A stretch of DNA of 64,000 nucleotides from Baylisascaris procyonis. Lineage: Eukaryota > Nematoda > Chromadorea > Rhabditida > Ascarididae. Below the pieces are notes generated by a model that searched no databases, was not told the DNA's origin, and worked only from the letters and a program-made list of their open reading frames with translations. The position numbers and the translations under genes were made by a program. Within the stretch, counting starts at the first letter, position 1. The number at the start of each line of letters is the position of its first letter. The DNA lies in the NCBI GenBank assembly GCA_037389465.1, contig JAZARR010000284.1, forward strand, positions 124,001 to 188,000. The letters run 5' to 3'. Shown piece by piece: positions 53,531 to 64,000 of the stretch.

Positions 53531-56500
53531 GCCACTTATAGGCATCTAGTTGACACAAACAACCGTTGAATTCACCGCAATATCGTCATGTTTTGTGAAC
53601 TACTCGCAACTTATAGGCATCTAGTTGACACGAACAACCTTGAATTCACCGCAATATCTTCATGTTTTGTGAACTACTCGCCACTTATAGGCATCTAGTT
53701 GACACAAACAACCGTTGAATTCACAGCAATATCATCATGTTTTGTGAACTACTCGCCACTTAGAGGCATCCAGTTGACACGAACAACCGTTGAATTCACC
53801 GCAATATCATCATGTTTTGTGAACTACTCGCAACTTATAGGCATCTAGTTGACACGAACAACCTTGAATTCACAGCAATATCATCATGTTTTGTGAACTA
53901 CTCGCCACTTATAGGCATCTGGTTGACACAAACAACCGTTGAATTCACCGCAATATCGTCATGCTTTGTGAACTACTCGCAGCTTATAGGCATCTAGTTG
54001 ACACGAACAACCTTGAATTCACAGGAATATCGTCATATTTTGTGAACTACTCGCCACTTACAGGCATCTAGTTGACACAAACAGCCGTTGAATTCACCGC
54101 AATATCATCATGTTTTGTGAACTACTCGCCACTTATAGGCATCTAGTTGACACAAACAACCGTTGAATTCACCGCAATATCGTCATGTTTTGTGAACTAC
54201 TCGCAACTTATAGGCATCTAGTTGACACGAACAACCTTGAATTCACCGCAATATCTTCATGTTTTGTGAACTACTCGACTTCAATAGGCATCTTGTTGAC
54301 ACAAACAACCGTTGAATTCACAGCAATATCATCATGTTTTGTGAACTACTCGCCACTTATAGGCATCTAGTTGACACAAACAACCGTTGAATTCACCGCA
54401 ATATCGTCATGTTTTGTGAACTACTCGCAACTTATAGGCATCTAGTTGACACGAACAACCTTGAATTCACCGCAATATCATCATGTTTTGTGAACTACTC
54501 GCCACTTATAGGCATCTAGTTGACACGAACAACCTTGAATTCACAGCAATATCATCATGTTTTGTGAACTACTCGCAACTTATAGGCATCTAGTTGACAC
54601 GAACAACCTTGAATTCACAGCAATATCATCATGTTTTGTGAACTACTCGCCACTTATAGGCATCTAGTTGACACAAACAACCGTTGAATTCACCGCAATA
54701 TCGTCATGTTTTGTGAACTACTCGCACTTATAGGCATCTAGTTGACACGAACAACCTTGAATTCACAGCAATATCATCATGTTTTGTGAACTACTCGCCA
54801 CTTATAGGCATCTAGTTGACACAAACAACCGTTGAATTCACCGCAATATCATCATGTTTTGTGAACTACTCGCCACTTATAGGCATCTAGTTGACACAAA
54901 CAACCGTTGAATTCACCGCAATATCGTCATGTTTTGTGAACTACTCGCAACTTATAGGCATCTAGTTGACACGAACAACCTTGAATTCACAGCAATATCA
55001 TCATGTTTTGTGAACTACTCGCCACTTATAGGCATCTAGTTGACACAAACAACCGTTGAATTCACCGCAATATCATCATGTTTTGTGAACTACTCGCAAC
55101 TTATAGGCATCTAGTTGACACGAACAACCTTGAATTCACAGCAATATCATCATGTTTTGTGAACTACTCGCCACTTATAGGCATCTAGTTGACACAAACA
55201 ACCGTTGAATTCACCGCAATATCATCATGTTTTGTGAACTACTCGCCACTTATAGGCATCTAGTTGACACAAACAAACGCTGAGTTCACCGCAATATCGT
55301 CATGTTTTGTGAACTACTCGCCACTTATAGGCATCTAGTTGACACAAACAACCGTTGAATTCACCGCAATATCATCATGTTTTGTGAACTACTCGCAACT
55401 TATAGGCATCTAGTTGACACGAACAACCTTGAATTCACCGCAATATCATCATGTTTTGTGAACTACTCGCCACTTATAGGCATCTAGTTGACACAAACAA
55501 CCGTTGAATTCACAGCAATATCATCGTTTTGTGAACTACTCGCCACTTATAGGCATCTAGTTGACACAAACAACCGTTGAATTCACCGCAATATCATCAT
55601 GTTTTGTGAACTACTCGCCACTTATAGGCATCTAGTTGACACAAACAACCGTTGAATTCACCGCAATATCGTCATGTTTTGTGAACTACTCGCAACTTAT
55701 AGGCATCTAGTTGACACGAACAACCTTGAATTCACCGCAATATCATCATGTTTTGTGAACTACTCGCCACTTATAGGCATCTAGTTGACACAAACAACCG
55801 TTGAATTCACAGCAATATCATCATGTTTTGTGAACTACTCGCCACTTATAGGCATCTAGTTGACACGAACAACCTTGAATTCACCGCAATATCATCATAT
55901 TTTGTGAACTACTCGCCACTTATAGGCATCTAGTTGACACAAACAACCGTTGAATTCACCGCAATATCGTCATGTTTTGTGAACTACTCGCCACTTATAG
56001 GCATCTAGTTGACACAAACAACCGTTGAATTCACCGCAATATCGTCATGTTTTGTGAACTACTCGCAACTTATAGGCATCTAGTTGACACGAACAACCTT
56101 GAATTCACAGCAATATCATCATGTTTTGTGAACTACTCGCCACTTATAGGCATCTAGTTGACACAAACAACCGTTGAATTCACAGCAATATCATCATGTT
56201 TTGTGAACTACTCGCCACTTATAGGCATCTAGTTGACACGAACAACCTTGAATTCACCGCAATATCATCATGTTTTGTGAACTACTCGCCACTTATAGGC
56301 ATCTAGTTGACACAAACAACCGTTGAATTCACAGCAATATCATCATGTTTTGTGAACTACTCGCCACTTATAGGCATCTAGTTGACACAAACAACCGTTG
56401 AATTCACAGCAATATCATCATGTTTTGTGAACTACTCGCCACTTAGAGGCATCTAGTTGACACGAACAACCTTGAATTCACCGCAATATCATCATGTTTT

Positions 56501-59500
56501 GTGAACTACTCGCCACTTATAGGCATCTAGTTGACACAAACAACCGTTGAATTCACCGCAATATCGTCATGTTTTGTGAACTACTCGCCACTTTAGTCGT
56601 CTGGTTGACACAAAGAACGCTGAGTTCACCGCAATATCATCATGTTTTGTGAACTACTCGTCACCAATAGGCATCTAGTTGACACAAACAACCGTTGAAT
56701 TCACCGCAATATCGTCATGTTTTGTGAACTACTCGCAACTTATAGGCATCTAGTTGACACGAACAACCTTGAATTCACAGCAATATCATCATGTTTTGTG
56801 AACTACTCGCCACTTATAGGCATCTAGTTGACACAAACAACCGTTGAATTCACAGCAATATCATCATGTTTTGTGAACTACTCGCAACTTATAGGCATCT
56901 AGTTGACACGAACAACCTTGAATTCACCGCAATATCATCATGTTTTGTGAACTACTCGCCACTTATAGGCATCTAGTTGACACAAACAACCGTTGAATTC
57001 ACAGCAATATCATCATGTTTTGTGAACTACTCGCAACTTATAGGCATCTAGTTGACACAAACAACCGTTGAATTCACCGCAATATCATCATGTTTTGTGA
57101 ACTACTCGCCACTTATAGGCATCTAGTTGACACAAACAACCGTTGAATTCACCGCAATATCATCATGTTTTGTGAACTACTCGCAACTTATAGGCATCTA
57201 GTTGACACGAACAACCTTGAATTCACCGCAATATCATCATGTTTTGTGAACTACTCGCCACTTATAGGCATCTAGTTGACACAAACAACCGTTGAATTCA
57301 CCGCAATATCATCATGTTTTGTGAACTACTCGCCACTTTAGGCATCTAGTTGACACAAACAACGTTGAATTCACCGCAATATCATCATGTTTTGTGAACT
57401 ACTCGATTAATAGGCATCTAGTTGACACAAACAACCGTTGAATTCACAGCAATATCATCATGTTTTGTGAACTACTCGCCACTTATAGGCATCTAGTTGA
57501 CACAAACAACCGTTGAATTCACCGCAATATCATCATGTTTTGTGAACTACTCGCCACTTATAGGCATCTAGTTGACACAAACAACCGTTGAATTCACAGC
57601 AATATCATCATGTTTTGTGAACTACTCGCCACTTATAGGCATCTAGTTGACACGAACAACCTTGAATTCACCGCAATATCATCATGTTTTGTGAACTACT
57701 CGCCACTTATAGGCATCTAGTTGACACAAACAACCGTTGAATTCACCGCAATATCATCATGTTTTGTGAACTACTCGCCACTTAGAGGCATCCAGTTGAC
57801 ACGAACAACCTTGAATTCACAGGAATATCATCATATTTTGTGAACTACTCGCCACTTATAGGCATCTAGTTGACACAAACAACCGTTGAATTCACAGCAA
57901 TATCATCATGTTTTGTGAACTACTCGCCACTTATAGGCATCTAGTTGACACAAACAACCGTTGAATTCACAGCAATATCATCATGTTTTGTGAACTACTC
58001 GCCACTTATAGGCATCTAGTTGACACAAACAACCGTTGAATTCACCGCAATATCGTCATGTTTTGTGAACTACTCGCAACTTATAGGCATCTAGTTGACA
58101 CGAACAACCTTGAATTCACAGCAATATCATCATGTTTTGTGAACTACTCGCCACTTATAGGCATCTAGTTGACACAAACAACCGTTGAATTCACAGCAAT
58201 ATCATCATGCTTTGTGAACTACTCGCCACTTATAGGCATCTAGTTGACACAAACAACCGTTGAATTCACCGCAATATCGTCATGTTTTGTGAACTACTCG
58301 CAACTTATAGGCATCTAGTTGACACAAACAACCTTGAATTCACCGCAATATCATCATGTTTTGTGAACTACCCGCCACCTATATGCATCTATTTGACACA
58401 AACAACCGTTGAATTCACCGCAATATCATCATGTTTTGTGAACTACTCGCCACTTATAGGCATCTAGTTGACACAAACAACCGTTGAATTCACCGCAATA
58501 TCATCATGTTTTGTGAACTACTCGCCACTTATAGGCATCTAGTTGACACAAACAACCGTTGAATTCACCGCAATATCATCATGTTTTGTGAACTACCCGC
58601 CACTTATAGGCATCTAGTTGACACAAACAACCGTTGAATTCACAGCAATATCATCATGTTTTGTGAACTACTCGCCACTTATAGGCATCTAGTTGACACA
58701 AACAACCTTGAATTCACCGCAATATCATCATGTTTTGTGAACTACTCGCCACTTATAGGCATCTAGTTGACACAAACAACCGTTGAATTCACAGCAATAT
58801 CATCATGTTTTGTGAACTACTCGCCACTTATAGGCATCTAGTTGACACGAACAACCTTGAATTCACCGCAATATCATCATGTTTTGTGAACTACTCGCCA
58901 CTTATAGGCATCTAGTTGACACGAACAACCTTGAATTCACCGCAATATCATCATGTTTTGTGAACTACTCGCCACTTATAGGCATCTAGTTGACACAAAC
59001 AACCGTTGAATTCACAGCAATATCATCATGTTTTGTGAACTACTCGCCACTTATAGGCATCTAGTTGACACAAACAACCGTTGAATTCACCGCAATATCG
59101 TCATGTTTTGTGAACTACTCGCAACTTATAGGCATCTAGTTGACACGAACAACCTTGAATTCACCGCAATATCATCATGTTTTGTGAACTACTCGCCACT
59201 TATAGGCATCTAGTTGACACAAACAACCGTTGAATTCACCGCAATATCATCATGTTTTGTGAACTACTCGCAACTTATAGGCATCTAGTTGACACGAACA
59301 ACCTTGAATTCACAGCAATATCATCATGTTTTGTGAACTACTCGCCACTTATAGGCATCTAGTTGACACAAACAACCGTTGAATTCACAGCAATATCATC
59401 ATGTTTTGTGAACTACTCGCCACTTATAGGCATCTAGTTGACACAAACAACCGTTGAATTCACAGCAATATCATCATGTTTTGTGAACTACTCGCCACTT

Positions 59501-59567
59501 ATAGGCATCTGGTTGACACAAACAACGTTGAATTCACCGCAATATCATCATGTTTTGTGAACTACTC

Positions 59568-61577
59568 GATTATAGGCATCTAGTTGACACAAACAACCGT
59601 TGAATTCACAGCAATATCATCATGTTTTGTGAACTACTCGCCACTTATAGGCATCTAGTTGACACAAACAACCGTTGAATTCACCGCAATATCATCATGT
59701 TTTGTGAACTACTCGCCACTTATAGGCATCTAGTTGACACAAACAACCGTTGAATTCACAGCAATATCATCATGTTTTGTGAACTACTCGCCACTTATAG
59801 GCATCTAGTTGACACGAACAACCTTGAATTCACCGCAATATCATCATGTTTTGTGAACTACTCGCCACTTATAGGCATCTAGTTGACACAAACAACCGTT
59901 GAATTCACCGCAATATCATCATGTTTTGTGAACTACTCGCCACTTATAGGCATCTAGTTGACACGAACAACCTTGAATTCACAGCAATATCATCATGTTT
60001 TGTGAACTACTCGCCACTTATAGGCATCTAGTTGACACAAACAACCGTTGAATTCACAGCAATATCATCATGTTTTGTGAACTACTCGCCACTTATAGGC
60101 ATCTAGTTGACACAAACAACCGTTGAATTCACAGCAATATCATCATGTTTTGTGAACTACTCGCCACTTATAGGCATCTAGTTGACACAAACAACCGTTG
60201 AATTCACCGCAATATCATCATGTTTTGTGAACTACTCGCAACTTATAGGCATCTAGTTGACACGAACAACCTTGAATTCACCGCAATATCATCATGTTTT
60301 GTGAACTACTCGCCACTTATAGGCATCTAGTTGACACAAACAACCGTTGAATTCACAGCAATATCATCATGTTTTGTGAACTACTCGCCACTTATAGGCA
60401 TCTAGTTGACACAAACAACGTTGAATTCACCGCAATATCATCATGTTTTGTGAACTACTCGATTATAGGCATCTAGTTGACACAAACAACCGTTGAATTC
60501 ACAGCAATATCATCATGTTTTGTGAACTACTCGCCACTTATAGGCATCTAGTTGACACAAACAACCGTTGAATTCACCGCAATATCATCATGTTTTGTGA
60601 ACTACTCGCCACTTATAGGCATCTAGTTGACACAAACAACCGTTGAATTCACAGCAATATCATCATGTTTTGTGAACTACTCGCCACTTATAGGCATCTA
60701 GTTGACACGAACAACCTTGAATTCACCGCAATATCATCATGTTTTGTGAACTACTCGCCACTTATAGGCATCTAGTTGACACAAACAACCGTTGAATTCA
60801 CCGCAATATCATCATGTTTTGTGAACTACTCGCAACTTATAGGCATCTAGTTGACACGAACAACCTTGAATTCACAGCAATATCATCATGTTTTGTGAAC
60901 TACTCGCCACTTATAGGCATCTAGTTGACACAAACAACCGTTGAATTCACAGCAATATCATCATGTTTTGTGAACTACTCGCCACTTATAGGCATCTAGT
61001 TGACACAAACAACCGTTGAATTCACAGCAATATCATCATGTTTTGTGAACTACTCGCCACTTATAGGCATCTAGTTGACACAAACAACCGTTGAATTCAC
61101 CGCAATATCGTCATGTTTTGTGAACTACTCGCAACTTATAGGCATCTAGTTGACACGAACAACCTTGAATTCACCGCAATATCATCATGTTTTGTGAACT
61201 ACTCGCCACTTATAGGCATCTAGTTGACACAAACAACCGTTGAATTCACAGCAATATCATCATGTTTTGTGAACTACTCGCCACTTATAGGCATCTAGTT
61301 GACACAAACAACCGTTGAATTCACCGCAATATCATCATGTTTTGTGAACTACTCGCAACTTATAGGCATCTAGTTGACACGAACAACCTTGAATTCACCG
61401 CAATATCATCATGTTTTGTGAACTACTCGCCACTTATAGGCATCTAGTTGACACAAACAACCGTTGAATTCACCGCAATATCATCATGTTTTGTGAACTA
61501 CTCGCCACTTATAGGCATCTAGTTGACACAAACAACGTTGAATTCACCGCAATATCATCATGTTTTGTGAACTACTC
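59568..61577 (+). repeat. Higher-order blocks of 893 bp and 1117 bp (12 and 15 monomers)
   Basis: A monomer with a short deletion, reading ACTCGATTATAGGC and always preceded by ACAAACAACGTTG, sits at 59568, 60461 and 61578. The first block has 12 monomers and the second 15. The first eleven monomers of both follow nearly the same variant order, and the longer block has an added run of about three monomers. A further copy of the marker is at 46448 and a near relative (CGATTAATAGG) at 57415. Confidence 0.75.
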
Positions 61578-64000
61578 GATTATAGGCATCTAGTTGACAC
61601 AAACAACCGTTGAATTCACAGCAATATCATCATGTTTTGTGAACTACTCGCCACTTATAGGCATCTAGTTGACACAAACAACCGTTGAATTCACCGCAAT
61701 ATCGTCATGTTTTGTGAACTACTCGCCACTTGTAGGCATCTAGTTGACACGAACAACCTTGAATTCACCGCAATATCATCATGTTTTGTGAACTACTCGC
61801 CACTTATAGGCATCTAGTTGACACAAACAACCGTTGAATTCACCGCAATATCGTCATGTTTTGTGAACTACTCGCAACTTATAGGCATCTAGTTGACACG
61901 AACAACCTTGAATTCACAGCAATATCATCATGTTTTGTGAACTACTCGCCACTTATAGGCATCTAGTTGACACAAACAACCGTTGAATTCACAGCAATAT
62001 CATCATGTTTTGTGAACTACTCGCCACTTATAGGCATCTAGTTGACACAAACAACCGTTGAATTCACAGCAATATCATCATGTTTTGTGAACTACTCGCC
62101 ACTTATAGGCATCTAGTTGACACAAACAACCGTTGAATTCACCGCAATATCATCATGTTTTGTGAACTACTCGCAACTTATAGGCATCTAGTTGACACGA
62201 ACAACCTTGAATTCACAGGAATATCATCATATTTTGTGAACTACTCGCCACTTATAGGCATCTAGTTGACACAAACAACCGTTGAATTCACCGCAATATC
62301 ATCATGTTTTGTGAACTACTCGCCACTTATAGGCATCTAGTTGACACAAACAACCGTTGAATTCACCGCAATATCGTCATGTTTTGTGAACTACTCGCAA
62401 CTTATAGGCATCTAGTTGACACGAACAACCTTGAATTCACCGCAATATCTTCATGTTTTGTGAACTACTCGCCACTTATAGGCATCTAGTTGACACAAAC
62501 AACCGTTGAATTCACAGCAATATCATCATGTTTTGTGAACTACTCGCCACTTATAGGCATCTAGTTGACACGAACAACCGTTGAATTCACCGCAATATCA
62601 TCATGTTTTGTGAACTACTCGCAACTTATAGGCATCTAGTTGACACGAACAACCTTGAATTCACCGCAATATCATCATGTTTTGTGAACTACTCGCCACT
62701 TATAGGCATCTAGTTGACACAAACAACCGTTGAATTCACCGCAATATCATCATGTTTTGTGAACTACTCGCACTTATAGGCATCTAGTTGACACGAACAA
62801 CCTTGAATTCACAGCAATATCATCATGTTTTGTGAACTACTCGCCACTTATAGGCATCTAGTTGACACAAACAACCGTTGAATTCACCGCAATATCATCA
62901 TGTTTTGTGAACTACTCGCCACTTATAGGCATCTAGTTGACACAAACAACCGTTGAATTCACCGCAATATCATCATGTTTTGTGAACTACTCGCAACTTA
63001 TAGGCATCTAGTTGACACGAACAACCTTGAATTCACCGCAATATCATCATGTTTTGTGAACTACTCGACTTATAGGCATCTAGTTGACACAAACAACCGT
63101 TGAATTCACAGCAATATCATCATGTTTTGTGAACTACTCGCCACTTATAGGCATCTAGTTGACACAAACAACCGTTGAATTCACCGCAATATCGTCATGT
63201 TTTGTGAACTACTCGCCACTTATAGGCATCTAGTTGACACGAACAACCTTGAATTCACCGCAATATCATCATGTTTTGTGAACTACTCGCCACTTATAGG
63301 CATCTAGTTGACACGAACAACCGTTGAATTCACAGCAATATCATCATGTTTTGTGAACTACTCGCAACTTATAGGCATCTAGTTGACACGAACAACCTTG
63401 AATTCACAGGAATATCATCATATTTTGTGAACTACTCGCCACTTACAGGCATCTAGTTGACACAAACAGCCGTTGAATTCACCGCAATATCATCATGTTT
63501 TGTGAACTACTCGCACTTATAGGCATCTAGTTGACACGAACAACCTTGAATTCACAGCAATATCATCATGTTTTGTGAACTACTCGCCACTTATAGGCAT
63601 CTAGTTGACACAAACAACCGTTGAATTCACCGCAATATCATCATGTTTTGTGAACTACTCGCCACTTATAGGCATCTAGTTGACACAAACAACCGTTGAA
63701 TTCACCGCAATATCATCATGTTTTGTGAACTACTCGCCACTTATAGGCATCTAGTTGACACAAACAACGTTGAATTCACCGCAATATCATCATGTTTTGT
63801 GAACTACTCGCCACTTATAGGCATCTAGTTGACACAAACAACCGTTGAATTCACCGCAATATCATCATGTTTTGTGAACTACTCGCAACTTATAGGCATC
63901 TAGTTGACACGAACAACCTTGAATTCACAGCAATATCATCATGTTTTGTGAACTACTCGCCACTTATAGGCATCTAGTTGACACAAACAACCGTTGAATT

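Larger units (their letters stand above)
30221..64000 (+). repeat. Satellite DNA array, 74/75-bp monomer, right block
   Basis: This continues the same array in the same orientation after the retroelement, about 450 monomers by length, and runs off the window end. It is more varied than the left block. Diverged monomers are found close to the element (30300-30420, with GAATTCGAGGCAATATCGTC and ACAAAGAAACGTTGAGTTC). C-type monomers and short deletions such as ACTCGATTATAGG are more frequent from about 30 to 62 kb. Shared rare variants at regular spacings show amplification of multi-monomer blocks. No gene is seen in this block. Confidence 0.98.

Noticed and set aside
1..64000. CENP-B box in the satellite monomer
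   Set aside because: The monomer consensus has no TTCGNNNNANNCGGG-like string; the few TTCG occurrences in variant monomers lack the rest of the motif.

Overview
The window is almost entirely one satellite DNA array broken by a single LTR retrotransposon. There is no sign of a functional host gene, tRNA, rRNA or CRISPR array. The satellite and a BEL/Pao-type retroelement point to an animal, most likely an insect, and to a centromeric or pericentromeric heterochromatin block. The species cannot be named from the sequence.

Layout. Positions 1-25876 and 30221-64000 are head-to-tail monomers of 74 or 75 bp, all in the same orientation, roughly 800 copies judging by length. Nearly every monomer has an EcoRI site (GAATTC). 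Two main link variants alternate: ACAAACAACCG, giving 75 bp, and ACGAACAACC, giving 74 bp. The distances between rare shared variants suggest higher-order repeats, with recurring spacings near 670, 894 and 1117 bp. These are 9, 12 and 15 monomers, that is 3, 4 and 5 copies of a 224-bp trimer. A diverged monomer type (here 'C-type', with ACAAAGAACGCTGAGTTC) recurs about 16 times.

Positions 25877-30220 are a 4344-bp BEL/Pao LTR retrotransposon on the minus strand. It has 5-bp target-site duplications (ACCTT), LTRs of 752 and 757 bp, a primer-binding site and a short purine tract. Inside are broken gag pieces (DUF1759-like core and zinc knuckles), an aspartic protease region and a stretch resembling the last residues of a BEL integrase. 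Reverse transcriptase, RNase H and the integrase core are missing. The likely deletion joint is near 27150-27158, so the element is non-autonomous.

The most interesting point is that the element's protease region (27729-27857) carries a 73-74-bp tandem duplication whose unit is a diverged monomer of the surrounding satellite, including a 33-bp exact match. The true protease coding core next to it shares shorter blocks with the satellite at similar spacing. This suggests that the satellite arose by amplifying a duplicated protease segment of a BEL/Pao element and that a relative of its parent later landed in the array. Transfer in the other direction, from array to element, is the main alternative.
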